DNA of 64,000 nt from DATBSK01 sp964532485 (GTDB lineage: Bacteria; Actinomycetota; Acidimicrobiia; IMCC26256; PALSA-555): the NCBI GenBank assembly GCA_964532485.1, contig CAZHKE010000002.1, positions 62,001 to 126,000 of the forward strand, read 5' to 3'. The translations under genes were made by a program, and so were the position numbers. Numbering within the stretch: position 1 is the first letter of the stretch; each line of letters begins with the position of its first letter. Below the pieces are notes generated by a model. The model searched no databases. It had not been told where the DNA came from and saw only the letters and a program-made list of their open reading frames with translations. Positions 49,596 through 58,200 of the stretch are shown here, piece after piece.

Positions 49596-51133
49596 GCGAC
49601 GCCGCGGTCCGGCCCTCGCGCGACGACTTCCGATCGCTGGCGCGCGACCACACCGTCGTCCCGGTGTGGCGCGAGGTGCTCGCCGACCTCGAGACGCCCG
49701 TGTCGGCCTTCGTGAAGCTCGTCGGCGCGGCCCGCGACGGCGGCCCCGGCTTCCTGCTCGAATCGGTCGAGCGCGCCGAACGTTGGGGCCGCTTCTCGTT
49801 CCTCGGTCGCGACCCGGCGTGCACGCTCGTCGTGCGCGGTCGGCACGTCGAGGTCGATGGTGAGCTCCCGCCCGACGTCCCACGCGATCTGGGAGCGCTC
49901 GCCGCGCTGGAGGCGCTGCTCGCGTGCCACCGCGCGCCGACGATCCCCGAGCTGCCCCCGTTCCATGGCGGCGTGGTCGGCTATCTCGGCTACGACGTCG
50001 TTCGAGAGATCGAGCACCTGCCCGCCGTGCCGAGCGACGCTGTCGGGCTCCCCGACGCGGTGCTCTCGCTCACCGGGCACGTCACCGCGTTCGACCACTT
50101 CCGTCAGCGGCTCTGCCTCATCGAGAACGTGTTCCTCGGCGATGCGGATCGCGACCAGGCCGCGATCGACGCTGCGTACGACCGCGCGTGCGCGCGCCTC
50201 GACGACCTCGTCGAAGAGCTGGCTCGCCCGCTGCCGTACACACCGTCACCGCCGCCCGCCGACGAGCTGCACGAGCTGCCCGAGGTGCGGTCGTCGATGG
50301 CAGGCGACATCTACCGCGGCGCCGTCGAGGTCGCGCGCGAGCACATCCTCGCGGGTGACGCGTTCCAGATCGTGCTCGCCCAGCGCTTCGACATCGAGGA
50401 CGAGCTCGACCCGTTCGACGTCTACCGGGTGCTCCGGCAGGTGAACCCGTCGCCGTACATGTACGTCGTCCGGCACCCGGAGGTCACGCTCGTCGGGTCC
50501 TCGCCCGAGCCGATGGTGCAGGTGCTCGACGGGCGCGTGATCATCCGGCCGATCGCGGGCACTCGCTTCCGGGGACGTACCGACGAGCACGACCGGCGCC
50601 TCGCCGCCGAGCTCGGGGAGAACCCCAAGGAGCGCGCCGAGCACGTGATGCTCGTCGACCTCGCCCGCAACGACATCGGGCGCGTGGTGGAGTTCGGCAC
50701 CGAGCACGTCGAGGAGCTCATGACGCTCGAGCGCTACTCGCACGTGATGCACCTCACGAGCCAGGTCGCCGGCGACCTCGCCGACGGTCGGAACGCCGTC
50801 GACGTGCTGCGCGCGACGTTCCCGGCCGGCACCGTCAGTGGTGCGCCGAAGGTGCGGGCGATGGAGATCATCGACGAGCTGGAGCCGGTCAAGCGTGGGC
50901 CCTACGCCGGGGTCGTCGGATACGTCGACTTCTCCGGCAACCTCGACACCGCGATCGCGATCCGCACGATGGTCTGGCACGACGGGCAGGCGAGCGTCTC
51001 GGCGGGTGCGGGGATCGTCGCCGACTCCGATCCGGTCGACGAGGACCTCGAGTGCCACAACAAGGCCCGCGCGCTCCTCACGGCCGCGGGTGCGGCCCGA
51101 CGGCTGACCCCACTCGCCACGGGAGTCCGATGA
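49592..51133 (+). CDS. trpE: anthranilate synthase component I
   Basis: 513 residues from GTG 49592. The feedback-inhibition motif LLES is present (GFLLESVERAERWGRFSFLG), and the chorismate-binding half has AGDAFQIVLAQRF, NPSPYMYVVRHPEVTLVGSSPEP, RPIAGTRFRGRTDEHD, HVMLVDLARNDIGRVVEFG, FPAGTVSGAPKVRAMEIIDELEP and SAGAGIVADSDP. It makes anthranilate from chorismate with the glutaminase TrpG, which is not in this window. Tryptophan control is probably allosteric via LLES. The downstream ygfZ ATG overlaps its stop. Confidence 0.96.
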   Translation: MSDAAVRPSRDDFRSLARDHTVVPVWREVLADLETPVSAFVKLVGAARDGGPGFLLESVERAERWGRFSFLGRDPACTLVVRGRHVEVDGELPPDVPRDLGALAALEALLACHRAPTIPELPPFHGGVVGYLGYDVVREIEHLPAVPSDAVGLPDAVLSLTGHVTAFDHFRQRLCLIENVFLGDADRDQAAIDAAYDRACARLDDLVEELARPLPYTPSPPPADELHELPEVRSSMAGDIYRGAVEVAREHILAGDAFQIVLAQRFDIEDELDPFDVYRVLRQVNPSPYMYVVRHPEVTLVGSSPEPMVQVLDGRVIIRPIAGTRFRGRTDEHDRRLAAELGENPKERAEHVMLVDLARNDIGRVVEFGTEHVEELMTLERYSHVMHLTSQVAGDLADGRNAVDVLRATFPAGTVSGAPKVRAMEIIDELEPVKRGPYAGVVGYVDFSGNLDTAIAIRTMVWHDGQASVSAGAGIVADSDPVDEDLECHNKARALLTAAGAARRLTPLATGVR

Positions 51134-52065
51134 GCACGTACCTCGCCGACCATCCCGATCGCGGAGCCGTCGTCGTCCGGGGGCCCGACGCCTCCTCGTT
51201 CCTCCAGAACCTCGTCTCGCAGGACCTCGACGGGATCGTCGACGGGCAGGGCGTGCCGTCGCTGCTGCTGACACCCCAGGGGAAGCTGGGCGTGCCGCTG
51301 CGCATCCTGCGCGTCGGGGACGAGTGGTGGCTCGACTGCGACGCCGGCTTCGGCGGGGATCTGGCGGCCTCGCTCCTGCGGTACCGCATCCGCGTCGATG
51401 TCGAGATCGACGACCGCTCGGACTCCACCGACGTGCTGGAGGTCCGTGGCCACGAGGCCGCCGCGCGAGTCGGGGTGGTGGCGCAGATCGAGGTCCCCGA
51501 CCGTCAGCTCGCGCACGTCGCCTGGGGTGCGCGCCGTGTCGTCCGCAACGACTGGCCCGGACGCGCCGGCGTTGACGTCGTCGGTCCGATCGACGCGGTG
51601 CGCGAGGCCCGTGACGAGCTGCTGCACGCGGGCGTCGAGCCCTTTCCCCCGGGCGCCTACGAGGCGGCGCGCATCGAAGCCGGCATCGCGCGCCTCGGCG
51701 TCGACATCGACGAGCGCACGATCCCCCAGGAGGCGTTCCTCGAGCGCGACGCCGTGTCGTTCACCAAGGGCTGCTTCCTCGGTCAGGAGCTCGTCTGTCG
51801 CATCGACACGCGAGGGCGCGTGAACCGATACCTGCGCCGGCTGCGACTCGACGACGCGAACCCGCCGGCCGCGGGCGCGGACGTGGTCGTCGATGACGCG
51901 GTCGTGGGCACGGTCACGAGCGCGGCCACCGTTCCCGGGACGGCGACGGCGATTGCGCTCGCGATGGTCAGGCGCGAGGTGGAGCCGCCGGCCGCGGGCA
52001 TCGTGCGCAGCGCCGGGAGCGAGATCAGCGCGGTCGTCGAGGCGCTGCCGATGCCGGCAGCCTGA
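51130..52065 (+). CDS. ygfZ: YgfZ/GcvT-like folate-binding iron-sulfur maintenance protein
   Basis: 311 residues from ATG 51130 (ATGA overlap). The diagnostic motif KGCFLGQELVCRID (YgfZ signature KGC-x2-GQE) is near residue 220; DASSFLQNLVSQDL and PQGKLGVPLRIL match the N-terminal domain. These tetrahydrofolate-dependent proteins support Fe-S enzyme assembly or repair. Its last 41 bases overlap the end of a histidine kinase gene on the other strand, a substantial tail-to-tail coding overlap. Its place after trpE seems incidental. Confidence 0.92.
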   Translation: MSTYLADHPDRGAVVVRGPDASSFLQNLVSQDLDGIVDGQGVPSLLLTPQGKLGVPLRILRVGDEWWLDCDAGFGGDLAASLLRYRIRVDVEIDDRSDSTDVLEVRGHEAAARVGVVAQIEVPDRQLAHVAWGARRVVRNDWPGRAGVDVVGPIDAVREARDELLHAGVEPFPPGAYEAARIEAGIARLGVDIDERTIPQEAFLERDAVSFTKGCFLGQELVCRIDTRGRVNRYLRRLRLDDANPPAAGADVVVDDAVVGTVTSAATVPGTATAIALAMVRREVEPPAAGIVRSAGSEISAVVEALPMPAA

Positions 52066-53503
52066 CCACGAAGCGCGTGCCGCCCGCCGGAAGCGGCTCG
52101 CAGCGGGCCGAGCCCCCCATCGCCACGGCCAGCTCGTGGACGACGGCGAGGCCGATGCCGGTCCCGACCTTCCGGCTCGGCGTGCCCCGAGCCGTGTAGA
52201 GGCGTTCGAAGACGCGCTCGCGATCGTCGACGGGCACACCGGGACCATCGTCGTCGACCCGTACCTCGAGCTGACCGCCGTCGTTCGCGACCTCGACCCG
52301 CACGGACGACGTCGCGTACTTCAGCGCGTTCTCCACCAGGTTGGCGACGATCTGGGCGAGCCGCTCCGGGTCGGCATCGGCATCGAGGCGCTCACCGGGC
52401 ACGAGGTCGAGTGCGACACCCCACTCTCGCGCTGCGGGCTCGAATCCCTCGACGGTGGTCGCGATGACGCGTCGCGCGTCGATGCGCTGCGTGTCGAGGG
52501 AGAACTCCCGCGCGTCGAGCCGCGCCAGGTCGAGCAGGTCGGCGACGAGACGCTCGAGGCGGCGTGCCTCGGACGCGATGACCGCGGCGGCACGGGCCCG
52601 GTCGGGTGCCGACTCGATCACGCCGTCGGCCATGGCCTCCGCATAGCCCTTGATCGAGGTCAGCGGCGTGCGCAGGTCGTGCGAGATGCTCAGCAGGAAC
52701 GCCCGCTCGTGACCCTGCGCGGTCTCGAGCTCGTCGGCCATCGTGTCGATGCTGCGTGCGAGGCTGCCCAGCTCGTCGTCGGGCATCTTGTGGAGCGGGA
52801 CGCGTGCCGAGAGGTCGCCTGCCGCGATCTCGCCCGCGGTCGTCTGCATCGCCGCGATCGGACGAGTGAGGCGGCGAGCCAGGAGCGCCGCGACGCCTGC
52901 TGCGACGAGGAGCGCGACGGCGCCGGTCACGACGAACCAGCCGCCGGCTTGGCCGAGCGGTCGACCCTCGACGGCCCGCGTGACGACGAGGACCGGCAGC
53001 CGTCCGCCGACCTCGCTGAGCGGGACCGCGACGAACGCGGTGTCGTCCTCGACACCGGATTGCGTCCCGCCGTCGAGCAGCCTCTCGGTGTCGAGCCGGC
53101 TCGTGCTCAGGGAGCGGGGGGCGTCGGGGATCGCCGTCGTGTCGTCGCAGACCGTGCCGAGGAGGCTGTCGACGCCCTCCTCGACCCCGCCGCCCGCGTC
53201 GATCACGACGAGGGTGCCGCCGGAGATCCGAAGGGTCGCAGCCACGAGGCGACACGCCCGCTCGAGAGTCAGGCGGCGCTCGGCCGCGGGGTTGCGGGTG
53301 GAGATGCGCACGGCCCGACCGAGCCTCTCGAGCTCGGTGGCGATCTCCGGCGCCTGACGCTCGAGATCGCGTACTGCGTTGTCGGCCGCGGTGTCGCGCG
53401 CGAGGCCGGCAGCGCCGAGGCTCGCGACGACGAGCACACCGAACGCGATGGCGACCATCGCGATCAGCAACCGCGTCCGCAGACGCCGTCGCGGCGCGGT
53501 CAC
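52025..53503 (-). CDS. sensor histidine kinase with HAMP domain
   Basis: 492 residues. Membrane helix near 14-34, an extracytoplasmic domain to about 205 with two cysteines (ERACRLVAATL, GTVCDDTTAIP) that could form a disulfide, a second helix, then HAMP (RRLTRPIAAMQTTAGEIAAGDLSARVP). The His is in LLSISHDLRTPLTSIKGYAEAMADG, and the ATPase boxes are NLVENALKYA, VDDDGPGVPVDDR and GTGIGLAVVHEL. Its start overlaps the response regulator stop. It overlaps ygfZ by 41 bases at the 3' end. Confidence 0.93.
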   Translation of the reverse strand: MTAPRRRLRTRLLIAMVAIAFGVLVVASLGAAGLARDTAADNAVRDLERQAPEIATELERLGRAVRISTRNPAAERRLTLERACRLVAATLRISGGTLVVIDAGGGVEEGVDSLLGTVCDDTTAIPDAPRSLSTSRLDTERLLDGGTQSGVEDDTAFVAVPLSEVGGRLPVLVVTRAVEGRPLGQAGGWFVVTGAVALLVAAGVAALLARRLTRPIAAMQTTAGEIAAGDLSARVPLHKMPDDELGSLARSIDTMADELETAQGHERAFLLSISHDLRTPLTSIKGYAEAMADGVIESAPDRARAAAVIASEARRLERLVADLLDLARLDAREFSLDTQRIDARRVIATTVEGFEPAAREWGVALDLVPGERLDADADPERLAQIVANLVENALKYATSSVRVEVANDGGQLEVRVDDDGPGVPVDDRERVFERLYTARGTPSRKVGTGIGLAVVHELAVAMGGSARCEPLPAGGTRFVVRLPASAAPRRPR

Positions 53504-54228
53504 GCGGAAGGCTTCGCGGCCGGCTCGAGCCGATAGCCGACGCCGCGCACGGTCGTGATCGCGAGGGCGCCACCGAGCTTCTTCCGGACCTGCGCGATGT
53601 GGACGTCGACCGTGCGCGCGTCACCGAACCAGTCGTGGCCCCAGACGCCGTCGAGGATCTGCTGGCGCGACAACGCGAGGCCGGGGCGCTCCGCGAGGAA
53701 GCGCAGCAGGTCGAACTCCTTGGTCGTGAGGTCGATGACCTGGTCGCCGGCGCGCACCTCGCGCCGACCGGCATCGACCGTGACCGCGCCGGCCTGCACG
53801 AGCTCGGGCGCCAGCGCGCCCTCGCTGCGTCGGAGGACGGCGCGGACGCGTGCGACCAGCTCGGCCGGCGAGAACGGCTTCGTGAGGTAGTCGTCCGCGC
53901 CGAGCTCGAGACCGAGCACGCGGTCGACCTCGCCGTCGCGTGCGGTCAGGAAGATCACCGGGATCTGTGACGTGCGGCGGATCTGCTTGCAGACCTCGAG
54001 CCCGTCGGTGTCGGGAAGCCCGACGTCGAGGATCATCATGCGCGGGCGCTGCGACCGGAACGCCTCGAGCCCGGCGGCCCCGCTGGCACACTTCAGGACG
54101 CGGAACCCCTCGCGCTCGAGGTACATCCCCACGAGGTCGGAGATGTTGGCCTCGTCCTCGACGACGACGATCGTGCCCTTCATGTCGTTCATGTCGTTCC
54201 TGGCGTTCGTGTCGTTCGCGGCGTTCAT
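53500..54228 (-). CDS. OmpR/PhoB-family response regulator
   Basis: 242 residues from ATG 54228, chosen because AAGGG lies at normal spacing upstream; internal ATGs at 54183 and 54192 lack such a site. Receiver with IVVVEDEANISDLV, Asp in MMILDVGLPDTDG, and Lys in DDYLTKPFSP, then winged helix with LTTKEFDLLRFLAERPG and VRGVGYRLEP. The first 17 residues are a degenerate nine-base repeat with Asn-rich coding. The kinase gene overlaps its stop. The stimulus is unknown. Confidence 0.93.
   Translation of the reverse strand: MNAANDTNARNDMNDMKGTIVVVEDEANISDLVGMYLEREGFRVLKCASGAAGLEAFRSQRPRMMILDVGLPDTDGLEVCKQIRRTSQIPVIFLTARDGEVDRVLGLELGADDYLTKPFSPAELVARVRAVLRRSEGALAPELVQAGAVTVDAGRREVRAGDQVIDLTTKEFDLLRFLAERPGLALSRQQILDGVWGHDWFGDARTVDVHIAQVRKKLGGALAITTVRGVGYRLEPAAKPSA
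54181..54228 (-). repeat. degenerate 9-bp tandem array at the start of the response regulator gene
   Basis: About six units related to ATGAACGAC (minus strand) encode the N-terminal N-D/N-A repeats. Three units include in-frame ATG codons, at 54228, 54192 and 54183, so gain or loss of a unit would keep frame but change start choices. Confidence 0.8.
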
Positions 54229-54275
54229 GGTGGGACCCTTGTCCTCCGGTCGTCGGCGCTTCGGTCGTCAGTCCT

Positions 54276-55451
54276 TCAGTCGTCCAACGTGTTGGACGCG
54301 ATGACCTGCGACAGCCAGCGTGCACTCGGCTTGACGGTCCGCTGCTGGGTCGTCCGGTCGACGCCGACGATGCCGAAGCGCATGCGATAGCCGAACGCCC
54401 ACTCGAAGTTGTCCATCAGGGACCAGTGGAAGTAGCCACGGACATCGAGGCCGTCGGCGATCGTGCGGCCGACACCGGTGAGGGACTCGCGCAGGTACCG
54501 GACGCGCTGCTCGTCGTCGTCCGTCCCGATGCCGTTCTCGGTGACGTACACCGGTGCCCCCGTCACCTCGATCGCGTGGCGGATCGCGGCCTCCGCGGCG
54601 CTGGGCCAGTACTCGTAGCCCATCGGCAGCACCGGGACGCCCGGCTCGGGCCCCACGACGCCGCTCTCTCCGACGCGGGTGCGCGAGTAGGCCTGCACAC
54701 CGAAGAAGTCGTCGCCGCGCGCGGCCTCGAGGTAGAGATCCTCGTGGCGCGACCGGTACTCCTGGACCTTGTCCTCGTGTCCCGGGTCGGCACCCCAGTC
54801 GCTCATCGACAAGGTCATGCCGACCGGGAAGTCGCCCGGCCCGGCCTTGAGGGCGCCGTAGGCGCGACGGTGCGCGTCGACGAGCGTGGCGGTCGCCTTG
54901 ACGTAGCCGTCCAGGTCGTCGTTGCGACCGGGAGGGAACATGCCCATCAGGTAGCCCATCAACGGCACGATGTTGGGCTCGTTGATCGTGCAGGCCATGG
55001 CGATGCGTTCACCGAGTCGTGCGCCGGCGTGCGCGCAGAAGCGGGCGAAGCGCTCCGCCGTCACGGGGTTGGCCCACCCGCCGTCGGCCGCCGCCCAGCG
55101 CGGCGTCGTGAAGTGGTGGAACGTCACGACCGGCTGTAGCCCGCGGTCGTGGCACGCGTCGATCATGCGCGCGTAGTGATCGAGCTGGGCGCTCGACCAC
55201 TCGCCCTCCTCGGGCTCGATGCGCGACCATTCGAGCGAGAAGCGGTACGCGCCGAAGCCGAGCTCCACCAGGAGATCGAGGTCGGACGGGTAGCGCCAGT
55301 AGTGGTCCGTCGCGTCCCCCGACGGCTCTTCGACCAACGTGTCGGACGCGTGCTCCCAGACCCACCAGTCGTTGTTCCAGTTCGACCCCTCGGTCTGGTG
55401 CGCAGCGGTCGCGGTGCCCCAGAGGAAGCCGTCGGGGAACGCCGTCGCCAT
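54276..55451 (-). CDS. beta-glucosidase-type glycoside hydrolase family 1
   Basis: 391 residues from ATG 55451. FPDGFLWGTATAAHQTEG at the N-terminus, YRFSLEWSRIEPEEG, TFHHFTTPRWAA, ACTINEPNIVPL with the acid/base Glu, and VYVTENGIGTDDDEQR with the nucleophile Glu are all GH1 hallmarks. No signal peptide is seen, so it is probably cytoplasmic, acting on imported beta-linked disaccharides or glycosides. It follows a TACGAT box six bases upstream of the ATG and is divergent from trpC. The stop is followed by a response regulator on the same strand. Confidence 0.95.
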   Translation of the reverse strand: MATAFPDGFLWGTATAAHQTEGSNWNNDWWVWEHASDTLVEEPSGDATDHYWRYPSDLDLLVELGFGAYRFSLEWSRIEPEEGEWSSAQLDHYARMIDACHDRGLQPVVTFHHFTTPRWAAADGGWANPVTAERFARFCAHAGARLGERIAMACTINEPNIVPLMGYLMGMFPPGRNDDLDGYVKATATLVDAHRRAYGALKAGPGDFPVGMTLSMSDWGADPGHEDKVQEYRSRHEDLYLEAARGDDFFGVQAYSRTRVGESGVVGPEPGVPVLPMGYEYWPSAAEAAIRHAIEVTGAPVYVTENGIGTDDDEQRVRYLRESLTGVGRTIADGLDVRGYFHWSLMDNFEWAFGYRMRFGIVGVDRTTQQRTVKPSARWLSQVIASNTLDD

Positions 55452-55457
55452 GGCGGG

Positions 55458-55463
55458 ATCGTA
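55458..55463 (-). promoter_or_regulatory. -10 box (TACGAT) of the GH1 leaderless promoter
   Basis: On the minus strand TACGAT is followed by six bases and the ATG at 55451. The trpC start is only 50 bases away on the other strand. Confidence 0.6.
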
Positions 55464-55513
55464 GGACTCGATGCACGCCGGGCGCCCCGCGACGTCTGTC
55501 ACACTGAGCATTC

Positions 55514-56317
55514 ATGGGCGTGCTCGACGAGATCCTCGCGGTGAAGCGCGACGAGGTGACGCTGCTGCATCAGCCGCAGACGCGCGACGCGGTGCGGCGC
55601 GCTGCGGTCGACGCCACCGGTCCGCGTGACGTGATCGGGCGGATCCGCGCCCGGTCGCGCGACGATCGCCGGCTCGCCGTCATCGCGGAGGTCAAGCGTC
55701 GGTCGCCGTCGAAGGGAGATCTCGCAACCAGCCTCGACCCGGCGAAGACCGCCGCTGGGTACGAGGAGGGCGGCGCGTCGTGCCTCTCGGTCCTCACGGA
55801 CGGGCCGTTCTTCGGCGGGTCGATCGCCGACCTGCAGGAGGCTCGAGTGGGCGCGTCGGACACGCCGATCCTCCGCAAGGACTTCACGATCGACCCCGAC
55901 CAGGTCTACGAGACGAAGGGCATCGGTGCCGACGCGATCCTGTTGATCGCCGCCGCCCTGCCCGACGACGGCCACCTACGAGAGCTGCACGAGGTCGCGA
56001 CGGATCTCGGGCTCTCGCCGCTCGTCGAGGTGCACGACGACGCCGAGCTCGACCGCGCGATCGCGATCGGCGCGACGTTCGTCGGCATCAACGCCCGCGA
56101 CCTCGGGAGCTTCGAGGAGGACCTCTCGGTGGGCGAGCGCCTCGTCGGTCGTCTGCCGAAGGACGCGGTCTCGGTCGCCGAGAGCGCGATCCGCTCGGTC
56201 GTCGATGCGAAGCGCATGGCCGCCGCGGGCTTCGACGCCGTCCTCGTCGGCGAAGCGCTCGTCCGCGCCGACGACCCCACCGCGCTCGTCCGCGACCTGG
56301 CGGCGATCGCGACCTGA
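55514..56317 (+). CDS. trpC: indole-3-glycerol phosphate synthase
   Basis: 267 residues. LAVIAEVKRRSPSKGDLA near residue 55, LSVLTDGPFFGGSIADL, PILRKDFTIDPDQVYE, VEVHDDAELDRAIAIGATFVGINARDLGSFEEDL and VAESAIRS are all TrpC blocks. It closes the indole ring from CdRP. The gene is separated from trpFBA by two unrelated minus-strand genes. An imperfect 19-bp tandem repeat spans its stop codon. Confidence 0.96.
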   Translation: MGVLDEILAVKRDEVTLLHQPQTRDAVRRAAVDATGPRDVIGRIRARSRDDRRLAVIAEVKRRSPSKGDLATSLDPAKTAAGYEEGGASCLSVLTDGPFFGGSIADLQEARVGASDTPILRKDFTIDPDQVYETKGIGADAILLIAAALPDDGHLRELHEVATDLGLSPLVEVHDDAELDRAIAIGATFVGINARDLGSFEEDLSVGERLVGRLPKDAVSVAESAIRSVVDAKRMAAAGFDAVLVGEALVRADDPTALVRDLAAIAT

Positions 56318-56342
56318 ACGGTCGATCGCGGCCTGAACGGCG
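56305..56342 (+). repeat. imperfect 19-bp tandem repeat across the trpC stop codon
   Basis: Units 56305-56323 and 56324-56342 match at 16 of 19 positions, both with the core CCTGAACGG. The first copy contains the trpC TGA; the second carries a TGA in the same relative position. Confidence 0.6.
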
Positions 56343-56358
56343 GGTTCGCTGGTTCGAC

Positions 56359-57135
56359 TCAGCTGCCCTTCCAGCGGGGGGCGCGGCGCTCGCGGGCGGC
56401 TTGCATTCCTTCCTCGGCGTCGTCGGTCGCGGCGACGAGCCGGCGCATCGCCTCGCCCATGCGGACGGCGTCCTCCCACGGCACGTTCGAGCCGCGGTGT
56501 GCCATCTCGTTGACCGCGCGCACCGCCAGCGGCGCGCCCCGGCACAGACGATCGGCCAGCGCGCGCGCCTCGACGAGCAGCTCGGCCCGCGGCACCACCT
56601 TCCACGCCAGACCGATCTCGAGCGCACGATCCGCGTCGATCCGGTCGCCGGTGAGCAGCAGCTCGAGCGCGTGCTGCAGGTCGAGTCGCCGGGGAAGTCG
56701 GATCGCGCCGACGATCGTCGGCACGCCGAGGCGAACCTCGGGCATCCCGAACTGCGCGTCGTCGGCCGCGATCACGAAATTGCACGCGCTCGCCGCGGTG
56801 AGGCCGTACCCGAGGCAGAAGCCGTTGACCGCGGCGATCGTCGGCTTCCACACCTCGAGCCCGGACTCGAACGAGTTGATCGTGGGGATCTCCCAGAAGG
56901 ATCCGGGCCAGGTGCCGGCCGCGCCGGCGCCGTCGACGAGATCGGCACCGGCGCAGAACGCCTTGCCGGCGCCGGTGAGGATGCCGACCCATGCCTCCTC
57001 GTCGTCGCGGAACCGCTCCCAGGCCGCGTTGAGCTCGTTGCGCAGGGTTCCGGTGATGGCGTTGAGCTTCTCCGGGCGGTTGTACGTGATCGTCGCGACG
57101 TGCCCGTCCCGCTCGTAGAGGACGAGTCGAGTCAC
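56359..57135 (-). CDS. enoyl-CoA hydratase/isomerase (crotonase family)
   Basis: 258 residues from GTG 57135. TITYNRPEKLNAITGTLRNEL, GAGKAFCAGADLVDG, FCLGYGLTAASACNFVIAADDAQFGMPEVRLGV and a C-terminal GLAWKVVPRAELL all match crotonases; the oxyanion-hole region is intact. The typical catalytic Glu positions appear changed in part, so isomerase or other activity is possible. The start overlaps the PAP2 gene stop as GTGA. Confidence 0.9.
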   Translation of the reverse strand: MTRLVLYERDGHVATITYNRPEKLNAITGTLRNELNAAWERFRDDEEAWVGILTGAGKAFCAGADLVDGAGAAGTWPGSFWEIPTINSFESGLEVWKPTIAAVNGFCLGYGLTAASACNFVIAADDAQFGMPEVRLGVPTIVGAIRLPRRLDLQHALELLLTGDRIDADRALEIGLAWKVVPRAELLVEARALADRLCRGAPLAVRAVNEMAHRGSNVPWEDAVRMGEAMRRLVAATDDAEEGMQAARERRAPRWKGS

Positions 57136-58109
57136 GTCGTGCCGACGGCTGCGGCTCGGCGCGCCTCGCGTCGATCCATGATCCTCGTGACCACGAGGTA
57201 CACGACCGTCGCGTACAGCCAGCCGAGCAGGATGTCGCTCACGTAGTGCTCGGCGCCGTAGACGAGCACCAGGATCATCACCGCGTTGTAGGCGACGATC
57301 GCCCAGCGCCAACGGCCGACCTTGTTCCAGAGCAACAGCAGGACCATGAACGGCCAGGCCGCGTGCAGCGACGGGAGCGCGGCCACGGGGTTCGCGAGCT
57401 TCGCGTCACCGGCGAACACCTTCGCGGCGCTGTGGACTCCGAGGTCGGCCCACACCGCGTGCACGATCCGCGTCGTCGGCTCGAGCGCCCCGTTGCGGCT
57501 GGCGAGCCACGGCGGGACCGCCGGGACGGCGAAGTAGGTGATGAAGCCGCAGATGCTCACCGTCATGATCAAGAGCGCGAGCCGGTGGAACCAGTCGCGG
57601 TGACGGATGTAGCACCACAGCGCGATCGCGAGCGTGAAGACGAAGTGCGAGAGGTACATCAGCCACGCGGGGTAGTCCCACCACTGGACCCGTCCGCGCT
57701 CGACGATCGCGTCCTGCAGCAGGACCGTGGGCGCGGTGCCGCCGAAGACGATCTCGTCGAAGCGGAGCTGGGGCTCGGTGGTGGCGCGGGGGATGAGATC
57801 AGGGGCCCGACTGCGCACGAGGTCGTACCCTCCGGCGATGACGAGGATGGGGAGCCAGTCCCACACGACGCCCGCCACACGGTTCGGGTTGCGCCACGTG
57901 ACGAGGGCGAGCAGCGCGGTGAGCCAGAACACGAGGTAGGGCCGGTCGGGGATGCCGGCCCCGGCGGCCACCAGCACCGAGAGCGCCACGAACGCCGCGA
58001 CGACGGGCCAGCGCCAGTGGACGAACCACGCGGACCACACCGCACGCGTCGAGTCCTCGGCGGGCGCCGCCGGCGACGCGACCGTCTGCTCGTCGACGAC
58101 CCGTCCCAT
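57132..58109 (-). CDS. PAP2-superfamily membrane phosphatase / inositolphosphotransferase-like
   Basis: 325 residues from ATG 58109. A GTG at 58136 is in frame, but a TAGCCT -10 box lies between the two starts and favours the downstream one. About six membrane helices. PAP2-type motifs are ALPSLHAAWPFMVLL and GAEHYVSDILLGWLYA, with His residues likely for phosphate transfer; the first PAP2 motif (KxxxxxxRP) is not obvious, as in the inositol-phosphoceramide synthase (AUR1)-like branch. It could transfer phosphoinositol to a lipid in actinobacteria. Co-translated with the enoyl-CoA hydratase. Confidence 0.85.
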   Translation of the reverse strand: MGRVVDEQTVASPAAPAEDSTRAVWSAWFVHWRWPVVAAFVALSVLVAAGAGIPDRPYLVFWLTALLALVTWRNPNRVAGVVWDWLPILVIAGGYDLVRSRAPDLIPRATTEPQLRFDEIVFGGTAPTVLLQDAIVERGRVQWWDYPAWLMYLSHFVFTLAIALWCYIRHRDWFHRLALLIMTVSICGFITYFAVPAVPPWLASRNGALEPTTRIVHAVWADLGVHSAAKVFAGDAKLANPVAALPSLHAAWPFMVLLLLWNKVGRWRWAIVAYNAVMILVLVYGAEHYVSDILLGWLYATVVYLVVTRIMDRREARRAAAVGTT

Positions 58110-58119
58110 TTCGCCGGGC

Positions 58120-58125
58120 AGGCTA
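58120..58125 (-). promoter_or_regulatory. -10 box (TAGCCT) upstream of the PAP2 gene
   Basis: On the minus strand TAGCCT is followed by 10 bases and the ATG at 58109, and lies downstream of the alternative GTG at 58136. Confidence 0.45.
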
Positions 58126-58187
58126 CCGGCCGCCACCGGGGCCGGTCGTGCCGGCAGAACTGGTCAAGCGCCGGGAACGGCGTCCGG

Positions 58188-58193
58188 TACCGT
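58188..58193 (+). promoter_or_regulatory. -10 box (TACCGT) of the trpF leaderless promoter
   Basis: TACCGT is followed by seven bases and the GTG of trpF at 58201. Confidence 0.55.
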
Positions 58194-58200
58194 CGGAGTC

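Noticed and set aside
53621..54325. A frame with a repeated HERQERHERHEGHD stretch
   Set aside because: This is another reading frame of the nine-base array at the response regulator start; the rest is Arg-rich noise.
56318..56358. GGTTCGACTC after trpC as a possible tRNA T-loop
   Set aside because: Only 41 bases lie between the neighbouring genes, too few for a tRNA, and no matching acceptor or anticodon stem is seen.
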